A DNA stretch of 64,000 bases from Parvibaculum sp040216885 (GCA_040216885.1 JAVJOG010000018.1:16126-80125); one strand, 5' to 3'. Counted from the first letter of the stretch, positions 7,392 to 16,377 are shown. The notes: generated by a model not told the origin, from the sequence alone. Translations and numbers: made by a program.

Positions 7392-8531
7392 ATGTCCTGG
7401 CTTATTGCCCTTCGTCTCCGCTCCCTCCTGACGCTCGTGCTCGCCGCCTCCCTTCTGACCGCCACCATGCCGGTCGAGGCAGACGCCAGTTCGCGCATCA
7501 AGGACATCGTCGATGTCGAAGGCATTCGCGACAACATGCTGGTCGGCTACGGCCTCGTGGTCGGCCTCAACGGCACCGGCGACACGCTCCGCAATGCGCC
7601 GTTCACGCAGCAGAGCCTGATCGGCATGCTGGAGCGCCTCGGCGTCAATACACGCGGCACGACGCTGAAAACCGCCAACGTCGCCGCCGTCATGGTTTCG
7701 GCCGATCTGCCGGCCTTTGCCGCCCAGGGCACCCGCATCGACGTGACGGTCTCGGCGCTCGGCGACGCGACCAACCTGCAGGGCGGTGTCCTGCTTGTAA
7801 CGCCGCTGATGGGCGCCGACGGCCAGGTCTACGCCGTCGCGCAAGGTTCGGTCGCCACCGGCGGTTTCTCGGCCAAGGGCGAAGCTGCCTCCGTCGTTCG
7901 CGGCGTGCCGACCAACGGCCGCATCGCCAACGGCGCCATTGTCGAACGCGAACTCGAATTTCAGCTGTCCGACCTGCGCGCGCTGCGCCTCTCGCTGCGC
8001 AATCCGGACTTGACCACGGCCCAGCGCGTTGCCGCCGCCATCAACACCTATCTCGGCACCAGCACGGCAACCGCCGACAATCCGACCACTGTGCAACTCC
8101 GTATGCCTGCCGGCTATCGCGGCGGTGTCGTCGGCCTTCTGACCGACATCGAACAATTGCGCGTACAGCCCGATCTCGCCGCCCGCGTCGTCATCGACGA
8201 GGCATCCGGCGTCATCGTCATGGGCCAGGACGTCCGCGTCAGCCAGGTTGCGATCGCGCAGGGCAACCTCACCATCTCGGTCAGCGAGTCGCCGCAGGTC
8301 AGCCAGCCTTCGCCCTTCTCGACGCAAGGCGACACGGTCGTCGTGCCGCGCACGGAAGTCACGGTCGACGAAGAGGGAGGCAAGAAGCTCGGCATCATCG
8401 ACGGCAGCATCAGCCTGAAGGAACTGGTCGACGGGCTCAACGCGCTCGGCGTCAGTCCGCGCGACATGATCACCATTCTCCAGGCGATCAAATCCGCCGG
8501 CGCCCTTCAGGCAGACATCGAGGTGATGTGA
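7392..8531 (+). CDS. flgI: Flagellar P-ring protein FlgI
   Basis: A 379-residue periplasmic P-ring subunit. The ATG at 7392 gives a clear signal peptide (hydrophobic LLTLVLAASLLTA, cleavage near VEADA). The in-frame ATG at 7341 lies inside the sigma-54 promoter and is excluded. The mature start SSRIKDIVDVEGIRDNMLVGYGLVVGLNGTGD is the diagnostic FlgI signature, and the C-terminus ends LNALGVSPRDMITILQAIKSAGALQADIEVM. The stop overlaps the next start by one base. Confidence 0.97.
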   Translation: MSWLIALRLRSLLTLVLAASLLTATMPVEADASSRIKDIVDVEGIRDNMLVGYGLVVGLNGTGDTLRNAPFTQQSLIGMLERLGVNTRGTTLKTANVAAVMVSADLPAFAAQGTRIDVTVSALGDATNLQGGVLLVTPLMGADGQVYAVAQGSVATGGFSAKGEAASVVRGVPTNGRIANGAIVERELEFQLSDLRALRLSLRNPDLTTAQRVAAAINTYLGTSTATADNPTTVQLRMPAGYRGGVVGLLTDIEQLRVQPDLAARVVIDEASGVIVMGQDVRVSQVAIAQGNLTISVSESPQVSQPSPFSTQGDTVVVPRTEVTVDEEGGKKLGIIDGSISLKELVDGLNALGVSPRDMITILQAIKSAGALQADIEVM

Positions 8532-8845
8532 TGGATATCGCCGCCCTCCCCGTCCCGCCTCAACCCTTTGCCCACGCCCCCGCGCCGAAGCCGGCCGCCG
8601 ACGCGCGCGACATGCGCGCCTGGGAAACCGCACGCGACTTCGAGGCCCAGTTCGTTTCGGTGCTGCTGCAACCGATGTTCGAGGGAACCGGCGAAGACAG
8701 CGCATTTGGCGGCGGGCCCGGCGAAAACATGTTCCGCTCTCTGCTCGTCGAACAATATGGCCGCGAAATGACCAAGAGCGGCGGCATCGGTCTGGCCGAC
8801 GCCGTCTATCGCGAAATACTGAAGATGCAGGAAGAGCCCAAATGA
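8531..8845 (+). CDS. Rod-binding protein (FlgJ N-domain / CheL type)
   Basis: A 104-residue protein corresponding to the rod-binding domain of FlgJ without the muramidase domain, the form called CheL in Caulobacter. Visible features are ARDFEAQFVSVLLQPMFEG and the ending MTKSGGIGLADAVYREILKM. It is translationally coupled to flgI (TGATG) and to the next gene (4-bp ATGA overlap). It probably caps or scaffolds rod assembly; peptidoglycan cutting would need a separate enzyme that is not in this window. Confidence 0.88.
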   Translation: MDIAALPVPPQPFAHAPAPKPAADARDMRAWETARDFEAQFVSVLLQPMFEGTGEDSAFGGGPGENMFRSLLVEQYGREMTKSGGIGLADAVYREILKMQEEPK

Positions 8846-9318
8846 CCGCCGCCCGCCGCACCGCCGCCGAAGCGCTGACGCCCGTCGACCTGGTCGAGCG
8901 CATGCTCGAACTGACGGCCGGCCTGACCGCCATCGTGCGGCGCGAGACGGGCTTTCTGCGCGACCGCGCCCGGTCCGAAGTCGCCGCGCTGCAGCCGGAA
9001 AAAATCCGCATCGCCAACGACTACGCGATGGACGCCGACGCGATCCGCCGGCGCAAGGACCTGATCGACCGTGCCCCGGCCGAACGCGTCTCGAAGCTGA
9101 AATCGGCGATGATCGAGCTCGACCGCGCACTGGCCGAAAATGGCGAGGCGCTCAGCGCCGCCCGCTCGGTATCCGAAGGACTGATCCGCATGGTTGCCAA
9201 TGCGATGAACGAGCGCGCCGCACCGACGCTCGGCTATGGCCGCGACGCCGCCCCGGCTACCCGCCGCGCCGGAAACCCGGCCGCACCCGCCTCGCTCACG
9301 CTCGACGCCAGAATCTGA
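8842..9318 (+). CDS. FlgN/FlbY-like flagellar chaperone candidate
   Basis: A 158-residue, mainly alpha-helical protein with no membrane segment or catalytic motif. Helices rich in Arg/Glu/Ala run to about residue 130, including VDLVERMLELTAGLTAIVRRETGFLRDRARSE, and a disordered Ala/Pro/Arg tail follows. In Caulobacter the gene after flgI and cheL is flbY; the size and helical profile suit an FlgN-type export chaperone for FlgK/FlgL. The identification is by position and shape, not by a strong sequence motif. Confidence 0.6.
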   Translation: MTAARRTAAEALTPVDLVERMLELTAGLTAIVRRETGFLRDRARSEVAALQPEKIRIANDYAMDADAIRRRKDLIDRAPAERVSKLKSAMIELDRALAENGEALSAARSVSEGLIRMVANAMNERAAPTLGYGRDAAPATRRAGNPAAPASLTLDARI

Positions 9319-9414
9319 CGCAGCTGCCGGCCGCCGTTAACCCGGCGGTAACCATGTCTGCCCGCAGATAGGTACTCGACATCGAACGGACGGGATACGG
9401 GGGCGACATCCGGC

Positions 9415-11037
9415 ATGTCTGCATTGAAGAAACAGCGCGTCGCGGAAAACGACGAGATCGAAAAGAAATTCGCGCAGGGTCAGCGGTTGCAGGCCCGCGA
9501 GCGCTTCGCCGACGCCGAACAGCGTTTCCGCAAGGTCCTGGCGCTCGACCCCCGGCATCTGGGCGCCCTGGCCGGCCTCACCCAGTGCCTGATCGCCCAA
9601 AAAAAGCAGCAGGAAGCGATCGCCACGCTCGACCGCGCCGCGGCCGACGCGCCTGCGGGCGACGAAGTCTGGCTCTTCGAACTCGCCGGTATCTGCGCGA
9701 CGGTGAAATATCTTCATCAGGCCCGGACGCTCTATGAGCGCGCGTTGGAAATCGCGCCCGACATGTCGTCATCCCTGATCAATCTCGCCAATGTCGTCGA
9801 GGAACAGGGCGATCTCCAGAAATCCATCGACCTGCTCTCGCGTGCCATCGAGGTTCACCCGGCCTCTGCCAGAGCCTATGGCAATCTCGGCAAGGTGCTG
9901 ACGGGAACGCATCTGCGCGACGAGGCGCTCGCCTGTTATCGCCGCTCGATCGAGCTCAACCCCAACATTTCCCAGACCTGGACCAATCTCGCCGCCCTGT
10001 ACGAAATCATGGGCCTGCACCACAAGGCCATGTCGGCCCTGCAACAGGCGCTGAACCTCGACGCGGACTGCGACGCGGCGCGCTGGAACCTCGCGCGCTC
10101 CCTGCTGACCGTCGGCGAAATCGAAGCCGGCTGGGACATGTACGGCTTCGGATTTTCCTGCCGCGAACGCAAGCCCTACCGCCCCTTCCCGGGCCTGATC
10201 TGGGAAGGCCAGGATCTGACGGACAAGACCATCATGGTCTGGCGCGAACAGGGCCTCGGCGACGATCTGCTCTTCTCGACCTGCTACACCGACCTGATCG
10301 CCCGCGCCGGCCACGTCATCATCGAAACCGAGCGGCGCCTGGTTTCGCTCTACCAGCGGACATGGCCGCAGGCGACGGTGCGCGCCGAGACATGGACTTC
10401 GACGGGCCTTGAAAACTACGGCCCGGTCGACTTCGACTACACCGCCCCGGCCGGCCTCGTCGCCGCGCGGTTGCGCCGCGGACTTGCGGATTTCGCCCGG
10501 CCGCGCCCCACCCTTCAGCCCGATCCGGCGCGCATCGCCGATTGCCGGGCCTGGCTCAATTCGCTCGGGCCGGGACCGAAAATCGGCATCTCCTGGACCT
10601 CCAGCAAGGTCAACGATGTCCGTTCGCTGAGCTACACGAAGCTCGCGGACTGGAAGGACCTCTTTGCCATCGAAGGAGCGGCCGTCGTCAATCTTCAATA
10701 CACCGACGTATCGGAAGAAGCCGAAGCCCTGCGGCGTGAACATGGGCTGACGCTGCAGCGCATGCCCGGCCTCAATCTCCGCGACGACCTCGAAGGCGTC
10801 GCCGCCCTGACGGCCTGCATGGATGCCGTGGTCGCGCCATCGAGCTTCCCGATGATGATGGCGGGCGCGCTCGGCCGTCCGGCGTTTCACTACATACGCC
10901 GGAACTGGACGATGCTCGGCACCGATGGCTCGCCCTGGTTCCCGCAAATGCGCTGTTACCTGATCGACGATACCGGCACCAATTCCGGTTTCGTGAAGCG
11001 CATCGCGACGGATCTGCGCGCCTTCCTTCAGGTCTGA
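9415..11037 (+). CDS. TPR protein with glycosyltransferase-like C-terminal domain
   Basis: A 540-residue protein. Residues about 15-220 are five to six tetratricopeptide repeats, for example ADAEQRFRKVLALDPRHLGALAG and SARAYGNLGKVLTGTHLRDE. The rest resembles the ADP-heptose/GT9-like fold seen behind TPRs in many flagellar clusters (LIWEGQDLTDKTIMVWREQG, IGISWTSSKVNDVRS, and VVAPSSFPMMMAGALGRP near the end). It sits directly before the flagellin genes, so a role in flagellin modification or secretion is reasonable but inferred. No signal peptide. The downstream 335-bp gap carries the flagellin control region. Confidence 0.72.
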   Translation: MSALKKQRVAENDEIEKKFAQGQRLQARERFADAEQRFRKVLALDPRHLGALAGLTQCLIAQKKQQEAIATLDRAAADAPAGDEVWLFELAGICATVKYLHQARTLYERALEIAPDMSSSLINLANVVEEQGDLQKSIDLLSRAIEVHPASARAYGNLGKVLTGTHLRDEALACYRRSIELNPNISQTWTNLAALYEIMGLHHKAMSALQQALNLDADCDAARWNLARSLLTVGEIEAGWDMYGFGFSCRERKPYRPFPGLIWEGQDLTDKTIMVWREQGLGDDLLFSTCYTDLIARAGHVIIETERRLVSLYQRTWPQATVRAETWTSTGLENYGPVDFDYTAPAGLVAARLRRGLADFARPRPTLQPDPARIADCRAWLNSLGPGPKIGISWTSSKVNDVRSLSYTKLADWKDLFAIEGAAVVNLQYTDVSEEAEALRREHGLTLQRMPGLNLRDDLEGVAALTACMDAVVAPSSFPMMMAGALGRPAFHYIRRNWTMLGTDGSPWFPQMRCYLIDDTGTNSGFVKRIATDLRAFLQV

Positions 11038-11070
11038 CAGCACCGTCGGCCCGGCAAAACTTTCCCGCTC

Positions 11071-11088
11071 GCGGCAGTTCCTGCCAGC
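11071..11088. promoter_or_regulatory. FlbD/ftr-like palindrome upstream of flagellin 1
   Basis: GCGGCAGTTCCTGCCAGC contains GGCAG-N4-TGCC and lies 53 bp upstream of the sigma-54 element. A weaker partial copy (CCGGCAAAACTTTCCCGC) is at 11051-11068. Confidence 0.6.
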
Positions 11089-11110
11089 ACCACCGGGCAC
11101 ACCCACTATA

Positions 11111-11123
11111 TAAACCATTGATT
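11111..11123. promoter_or_regulatory. IHF-consensus site upstream of flagellin 1
   Basis: TAAACCATTGATT is a perfect reverse-orientation match to the IHF consensus, 17 bp upstream of the sigma-54 element, between it and the ftr-like palindrome. Confidence 0.65.
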
Positions 11124-11140
11124 TTACTTGGATTTCAAAT

Positions 11141-11156
11141 TGGCCCGGCCTTTGCG
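11141..11156 (+). promoter_or_regulatory. Sigma-54 promoter of flagellin 1
   Basis: TGGCCCGGCCTTTGCG: -24 TGGCCC, -12 TTTGC, exact GG-N10-GC spacing. Transcription from about 11167 would give an unusually long leader of roughly 205 nt before the flagellin ATG. FlbT is known in Caulobacter to act on the flagellin mRNA leader, so the long leader may be its target. Confidence 0.85.
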
Positions 11157-11372
11157 GAGAGGATGGCAGATGAAATCGCGGGTGCGGAACGGCCAATCAG
11201 ATTGCCTCATGCCCCCGGTTCGACGGTGAAGAGACGGACGGCCTCCAATCGGTGGATCGTCGGTCAAATCGAAAAGCAGTTCGGACTGTTTACGTCGAAT
11301 TAATGATTAATGCCGAGTGTAGTGCCCGTGCCGCCATGAGACGGCCGAGCCAAACCCTGGAGGGTAGAGACA

Positions 11373-12554
11373 ATGGCTGATGTGGTCCTTTCCGGTGCGA
11401 TCCGGTCGAATCTGCTCAGCATGCAGAATACAGCGCGGATGCTCGATGAATCGCAGCTCCGCCTCGCAACGGGTCTGAAGGTCCGCAGCGCGGTCGACAG
11501 CCCGACGGCGTTCTTCACGGCGCAGGGCCTCAACAACCGCGCTTCCGATCTGAACAACCTGCTCGACTCGATGGGCCAGGCTGTGCAGACGCTGGAAGCG
11601 GCGGATCAGGGCATCAAGTCGATCCTGAAGCTCGTGGACAGCATGAAGTCGGTTGCCAACCAGGCACTCGAAACGAAGGTCAAGGCAACAGTCCTGACCG
11701 GCAACGCGGACACGCCCCTTACCGGTGGCGTCACCCTCGCCTCTCTCGGCGCGCTCGGCACCGGCGACACGATCACGATCACGGTCGGCGATGTCACCGA
11801 GACCGTCGACATCGGTGCCGACTCGACGGAAGTCGCAACAATCACCGAGCTGATGGCTTGGGTCGGCACAACTTTCGACGGTGACGAGCCGCTCGCCGCC
11901 ACGCTGACCGCCGAAGGTCAATTGCAGTTCACGGCCGCCAACGGTCGCGACATTGCGATTTCGGCCAACGACGGCGGTACGCCGCTCAGCCTCGATGCGC
12001 TTCTCGGCAGCCGCACCACCGCAACCGATGGCGTCAACCGCGACAAATACGAGCGCGACTTCAACAATCTGCGCGAACAGATCGACCAGTTGGCCGCTGA
12101 CGCCAGCTACAAGGGCGTCAACCTGCTGAAAGGCAACGACCTGCTCAGCGTCTTCTTCAACACCGAGCAGACGAGCCAGCTCGACATTCAGGGCGTTTCG
12201 CTGACGCCGGATGGCGCGCTGAACATCGCCGAGGTCGCCAATGAATCCGGCGATCACGGCTTCGCCGCCGACGCCGCGATCAAGGCCTTCGTCGAAAACC
12301 TGAACGCCGCCACCAATGTGCTGCGCCAGCAGGCCTCGACTTTCGGCGCCAATCTCGGCGTCGTCCAGATCCGTCAGGATTTCACCAAGTCGCTGATCAA
12401 CACGCTGGAATCCGGTGCCTCGAGCCTCGTCGTTGCCGATACCAACGAGGAAGGCGCCAAGATGCTGGCCCTCCAGACGCGCCAGCAGTTGGGCACCACG
12501 GCGCTCTCGCTGGCCAACCAGGCCGAACAGGGCGTCCTGCGCCTCTTCGGCTAA
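11373..12554 (+). CDS. Flagellin (first copy)
   Basis: A 393-residue flagellin. The N-terminal D0/D1 region (about residues 1-105) has AIRSNLLSMQNTARMLDESQ and the LATGLKV motif; the C-terminal D1/D0 region ends in NTLESGASSLVVADTNEEGAKMLALQTRQQLG and the terminal LANQAEQGVLRLFG. Residues about 108-215 form a beta-rich, Thr/Asp-rich variable insert of the flagellin hook-IN type. The signature sequence is shared with the second copy, but the inserts are unrelated at a glance. Driven by a sigma-54 promoter with a long leader; followed by a strong terminator. Confidence 0.95.
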   Translation: MADVVLSGAIRSNLLSMQNTARMLDESQLRLATGLKVRSAVDSPTAFFTAQGLNNRASDLNNLLDSMGQAVQTLEAADQGIKSILKLVDSMKSVANQALETKVKATVLTGNADTPLTGGVTLASLGALGTGDTITITVGDVTETVDIGADSTEVATITELMAWVGTTFDGDEPLAATLTAEGQLQFTAANGRDIAISANDGGTPLSLDALLGSRTTATDGVNRDKYERDFNNLREQIDQLAADASYKGVNLLKGNDLLSVFFNTEQTSQLDIQGVSLTPDGALNIAEVANESGDHGFAADAAIKAFVENLNAATNVLRQQASTFGANLGVVQIRQDFTKSLINTLESGASSLVVADTNEEGAKMLALQTRQQLGTTALSLANQAEQGVLRLFG

Positions 12555-12587
12555 ATCCAGGCCATACAGGCGACACGCGACTTCAAG

Positions 12588-12611
12588 GGCGGGTCTTCGG
12601 ACCCGCCTTTT
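12588..12611 (+). terminator. Terminator after flagellin 1
   Basis: An 8-bp GC stem (GGCGGGTC / GACCCGCC) with a stable TTCG tetraloop followed by TTTT. It separates the two flagellins transcriptionally. Confidence 0.92.
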
Positions 12612-12756
12612 CCATTTTTGGAACGATCTGAAAATTTTTCGAAATGATTAGAAAAAAAACGATCCGTTTTACCGGCCTTTAACAGACGCCGCTGCATGAT
12701 CGCGTCATGGCTCAGAAAGAGCCGCGAGTACTAGGTCCTAGGAAAGGAACTGAACT

Positions 12757-13896
12757 ATGGGTGATATCACCATTTCGAGCGCCGTGCGGACGAACCTGCT
12801 CACGTTGCAGAACACCGCTCAGATGATGGCGCAGACGCAGAACCGCCTGGCCACCGGCCTGAAGGTTTCGTCCGCTCTCGACAATCCGCAATCCTACTTC
12901 ACGGCTGCCGGCCTTTCGAGCCGCGCGACCGACATGAGCGCCCTGCTCGACTCGATGAGCCTCGGCGTTCAGACGCTGAAGGCCGCCGACGAAGGTATCA
13001 AGTCGATCCAGAAGCTGGTCGACCAGGCCAAATCGGTTGCCAACCAGGCCCTTCAGTCCAAGGCGACGGAAACGTCGGTCACCGAGACAGTCGAAGCCGC
13101 GGCGATCGCAGGTACGGCCGGTGCCCGCACGGTCACCTTCCAGATCGGCACGGCTTCCGCCGTCAGCGTGGTCTTCGGCACGGCGACCTATGCGTCGGCT
13201 GCTTCTTCGGCCACGGCCATCGAATCCGAACTCGCCGGTCTCGTTTCCGCGGGCGGCACGCTTGCCGGCCTGACGGTTTCGCGCAGCGGCGGCGACCTGA
13301 CCTTCACGGTCGCGTCGGGTGAAGACCTGACGATCGCCGGCACTGCCGCGGCCACGGGTGCGGCCGGCTTCGGCATCGCCGGTGCCACCACGAACGGCGA
13401 AACGCTCGCCGAAGCCCGCACGGCCTTCTCGACGGACTACAACAACCTGCTCGCGCAGATCGATCAGTTGTCGCTCGACACGAGCTTCAACGGCATCAAC
13501 CTGCTCGCAGGCGACGACCTCTCGGTGATGTTCAACGAGTCGAGCACGTCGAAGCTCGATATCGAAGGCGTGACGTTCAACGCCGCCGGTATCGGCCTCA
13601 CGGAGACGACCTTCTCCGACATCAACGCGGAAGTGACCAAGCTGAACACCGCGACGTCGACGCTGCGCAAGCAGTCCTCGACTTTCGGTGCGAACCTCTC
13701 GGTCGTGCAGAGCCGCCAGGACTTCACCAAGAACATGATCGACGTTCTGGAAGCCGGTGCGGGCAACCTGACGCTGGCCGACACCAACGTCGAAGCGGCG
13801 AACCTGCTCGCCCTGCAGACCCGCCAGTCGCTGGCCTCGACCTCGCTGTCGCTGGCCAACCAGTCGGAGCAGAGCGTCCTCTCGCTGCTGCGCTAA
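12757..13896 (+). CDS. Flagellin (second copy)
   Basis: A 379-residue flagellin paralogue. Ends match the first copy closely (AVRTNLLTLQNTAQMMAQTQ, LATGLKVSSALDNPQSYFTA; C-terminal VLEAGAGNLTLADTNVEAANLLALQTRQSLA), while the middle (about residues 108-210) is a different Ala/Gly/Thr-rich insert. A good ribosome site (AGGAAAGGAA) precedes the ATG. Unlike the first copy it has no convincing sigma-54, IHF or ftr site; the upstream region instead has hairpin GGCTC/GAGCC (12709-12723) and palindrome CTAGG-T-CCTAG (12731-12741). Confidence 0.95.
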   Translation: MGDITISSAVRTNLLTLQNTAQMMAQTQNRLATGLKVSSALDNPQSYFTAAGLSSRATDMSALLDSMSLGVQTLKAADEGIKSIQKLVDQAKSVANQALQSKATETSVTETVEAAAIAGTAGARTVTFQIGTASAVSVVFGTATYASAASSATAIESELAGLVSAGGTLAGLTVSRSGGDLTFTVASGEDLTIAGTAAATGAAGFGIAGATTNGETLAEARTAFSTDYNNLLAQIDQLSLDTSFNGINLLAGDDLSVMFNESSTSKLDIEGVTFNAAGIGLTETTFSDINAEVTKLNTATSTLRKQSSTFGANLSVVQSRQDFTKNMIDVLEAGAGNLTLADTNVEAANLLALQTRQSLASTSLSLANQSEQSVLSLLR

Positions 13897-13937
13897 TCGG
13901 GACCGCCCTCGGGCGACACCCGGTCACGGAAAACGAG

Positions 13938-13964
13938 CGGCGGGGATCCAGGTCCCCGCCGTTT
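13938..13964 (+). terminator. Terminator after flagellin 2
   Basis: A 9-bp stem (CGGCGGGGA / TCCCCGCCG) with a 6-nt loop and a short T-run, 41 bp after the flagellin stop. Confidence 0.85.
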
Positions 13965-14056
13965 CTCTTTGAAACCGCCCGATAGGCCTGCCAACGCCTG
14001 CCGATTCGCGCTAGACTGCGGCCGATTCAACGCCAAGCGCATCGGAACGGAACGGC

Positions 14057-14449
14057 ATGGCCCTCAAAGTCGAACTCAAGCCCGGCGAACGCTTCATCCT
14101 CGGCGACAGCGTCATCACCAACGACGACCAGCGCACGCGCCTGTTCATCGAGGGCGACGCGCCGATCCTGCGCGAGAAGGACATCCTGCGCGCCGCCGAC
14201 GCCGACACGCCCTGCAAGCGCGTCTACCTGCTCGTCCAGATGATGTATCTGTCGCCCGATCCGCGCCCGCATCACGAAATCTATTTCCAGATCGTTAAGG
14301 ATGTCGCCGAAGCGGCGCCCTCGACACGCCCCCATCTCGACGCCATCAACAGTAAAATCTTAACCGGCGAAATGTATAAAGCTCTCAAGGAAGCTCGAAA
14401 ACTGATCGAGTACGAACGGGGGCTGCTGGAGAATGTCAAGACCGCATGA
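14057..14449 (+). CDS. flbT: Flagellin biosynthesis repressor FlbT
   Basis: A 130-residue FlbT, the post-transcriptional regulator that binds the flagellin mRNA leader and promotes its decay in Caulobacter. It starts MALKVELKPGERFILGDSVITN, continues RTRLFIEGDAPILREKDIL and has YLLVQMMYLSPDP, all FlbT signatures. Overlaps flaF by 17 bp. It stands just after its presumed flagellin targets. Confidence 0.95.
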   Translation: MALKVELKPGERFILGDSVITNDDQRTRLFIEGDAPILREKDILRAADADTPCKRVYLLVQMMYLSPDPRPHHEIYFQIVKDVAEAAPSTRPHLDAINSKILTGEMYKALKEARKLIEYERGLLENVKTA

Positions 14450-14810
14450 GGCTTATGCCAACGCGTCGCGGATGACGATTTCGGATCCGCGCGAGTTCGA
14501 GGCATCGATCCTCACCCGCGCCGCCGGCCAGCTTCAGCGCATCCGCGACAACTGGACCGCCGAGTCAAACGCCACGCTGCGCGACGCCCTTCTCTACAAC
14601 CGCCGCATCTGGACCGTCTTCGCCGCCTCGGCCGCCGAGCTCGAGCATCCGCTGCCCCGCGAGATCAAGCAGAACATCGCCAATCTCGCCATCTTTATCT
14701 TCAAGCGCACCGCCGAGATCGAAGCGAACCGCGAGCCCCAGCCGCAACTGCTCGACACGCTGATCATGATCAACCGCGAAATCGCCGCCGGCCTCTACCA
14801 GAAAGGCTGA
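14433..14810 (+). CDS. flaF: Flagellin biosynthesis regulator FlaF
   Basis: A 125-residue FlaF, which is needed for flagellin secretion or translation and acts opposite to FlbT. Signatures include AYANASRMTISDPREFEASILTR (residues 7-29), LLYNRRIWTVF and LPREIKQNIANLAIFIFKRT. Its start lies inside the flbT end, indicating translational coupling. Ends before a bidirectional terminator shared with flgL. Confidence 0.95.
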   Translation: MSRPHEAYANASRMTISDPREFEASILTRAAGQLQRIRDNWTAESNATLRDALLYNRRIWTVFAASAAELEHPLPREIKQNIANLAIFIFKRTAEIEANREPQPQLLDTLIMINREIAAGLYQKG

Positions 14811-14834
14811 ACCGTTCCGCGCAACGCGCCAACG

Positions 14835-14866
14835 AAAAAAGGCCCGGATTTCTCCGGGCCTTTTTT
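14835..14866. terminator. Bidirectional terminator between flaF and flgL
   Basis: A perfect stem AAAAAAGGCCCGGA / TCCGGGCCTTTTTT with a 4-nt loop, giving a U-run in both directions for the convergent flaF and flgL. Confidence 0.95.
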
Positions 14867-14881
14867 GTCGTGTGAAGTTTT

Positions 14882-16372
14882 CTACAGATAATTGACCAGC
14901 GACATCCGCGACAGCATCGCCGTCACCTGGTAGCTCGCCTCAAGCTGCGTCTGCAAGGTCGTCAGCTTGACGCCAACCTCGTAGGGGTCGGCGTTCTGGA
15001 TATCGCCGAGGATCCCGTTCGCGACCGACATCATGTTGTCGTGCCGGTCCTGCGTGTTGGCGAGCGTCGCCGCCGTCAGGCCGAGCCCGGTCACGATGCT
15101 TTCGACCGATTGCTTGCCGGCGAAATTGAGCGTCGTCCCGACGCGCGTGGTCAGCGCCTTGTAGGAAGCATTCGCCTCCGCCCCGTCATCGGCATATTCG
15201 ACCGCCGTCATCAGCGCCGCCGCCTTCAGCGTGTCGCGGATCGCCTCCTGGTCGGCGCGCGCGCCATAGGCCACCTGCCGCCCGTCGTCGATCTTGGCGA
15301 TCGTGTTGTTGCCGGGCGTGCCGGTCTGGTCGCCGCGATACCAGAACACCGTGTCGGCGTCGGTACCGTCGCGAAGCGCCGTCGCCGTGCCGAAAGGCGG
15401 CCCGTCGACGCGCTGCGGCGCACCGCCATTGGCATAATCGAAGAAATTGTTGGCGGCCGCCACGGCCGAGGCCGCGGTCAGCGTGGTCAGGGCTTCGCGC
15501 TGGATCGCGGTGTCGAGCGCCGCCTGGAAATTGGTCGCCGTCTCGGTGGCGTCGGCGCCGATCGTGAATTCGCCGGCAGCCGGCGGATTGGCCTCCGTCG
15601 CCGTCAGCGTCACCCGCGTCGTCGTGCCGTCGGGCAGCGCGAGATCGAGCGTCAGCTTTTCGCCGGCCACCGGAATGCCCGTGAAATCGACCTCGATTTC
15701 GGCAGGCAGGCCCACCGGGCCCGTGACCGTCGCGTTGGAAAGCGTCGAATTGGCATCGGCAAGCTTGAAGCCGAAGACACTCGGCGCGGCGTCTTCCGCC
15801 AGCGTCACCGCATTGCCGGTCAGGTCGAGTTCGAGCCGTCCGCGGCCGTCGACGCCGAGATCGGCCTGCCCCCGCTCGTCGATGAACTGCTTGAGGCCGG
15901 CCTTGTCGTCCACGCCGTTCATCATCGCATCGGGAACCGCCACGGGCGGCGTCTGCGTGTCGCGCCCGCCAAAGAGATAACGGTCCTCGATATTGAGATT
16001 GAGCAGGTTGACGATCTCGTCGAACTGCATCGCCGCCGTCACCTGGGCGCTGGTCTGCTTCCCGTTCACAAGCTCGAAACCGGTGGTCAGGCTCGTCGTC
16101 TTCATCGTGCTGGCGATATCGGCAACGCGCGTCAGCGCATCCGACGAAACCTCGATACGCATCTGCGCCTGCGAAATCGTCTTGGTATAGGTCTGGAGCT
16201 GGCTCAGCTGATGCGACAGCGACAGCACCATGTTGCGGTCGGTGCCGAGCTTGGCGTAGCTGTCGGCCTTCAGCCCGGTCGCAAGCTGGCGCTGGAGATC
16301 GTCGAACTGCGCCCGCATCGAATTGATCGAACTGCGCAGCGCCATCGATTGGGAGAGCGTTGAAACCTGCAT
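14882..16372 (-). CDS. flgL: Hook-filament junction protein FlgL
   Basis: A 496-residue hook-associated protein 3. The N-terminus (SINSMRAQFDDLQRQLATGLK, residues 16-36) and the C-terminus (LTTLQTQLEASYQVTAMLSRMSLVNYL) are the coiled D0 helices that match flagellin ends. It is much longer than E. coli FlgL (317 aa); the extra length is a beta-rich, Ala/Thr/Asp-rich block at about residues 180-340. Five bp after the flgK stop, so co-transcribed with it. Confidence 0.92.
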   Translation of the reverse strand: MQVSTLSQSMALRSSINSMRAQFDDLQRQLATGLKADSYAKLGTDRNMVLSLSHQLSQLQTYTKTISQAQMRIEVSSDALTRVADIASTMKTTSLTTGFELVNGKQTSAQVTAAMQFDEIVNLLNLNIEDRYLFGGRDTQTPPVAVPDAMMNGVDDKAGLKQFIDERGQADLGVDGRGRLELDLTGNAVTLAEDAAPSVFGFKLADANSTLSNATVTGPVGLPAEIEVDFTGIPVAGEKLTLDLALPDGTTTRVTLTATEANPPAAGEFTIGADATETATNFQAALDTAIQREALTTLTAASAVAAANNFFDYANGGAPQRVDGPPFGTATALRDGTDADTVFWYRGDQTGTPGNNTIAKIDDGRQVAYGARADQEAIRDTLKAAALMTAVEYADDGAEANASYKALTTRVGTTLNFAGKQSVESIVTGLGLTAATLANTQDRHDNMMSVANGILGDIQNADPYEVGVKLTTLQTQLEASYQVTAMLSRMSLVNYL

Positions 16373-16377
16373 GGAAA

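Noticed and set aside
11163..11303. A 46-codon frame in the flagellin 1 leader with a GGAGAGG just before its ATG, possible leader peptide.
   Set aside because: The ATG lies about 4 nt before the predicted sigma-54 transcription start, so it would not be in the mRNA.
12708..12723. GG-N10-GC match upstream of flagellin 2 as a sigma-54 promoter.
   Set aside because: It coincides with a GGCTC/GAGCC hairpin and lacks the -12 T-rich element, so the match is probably chance.
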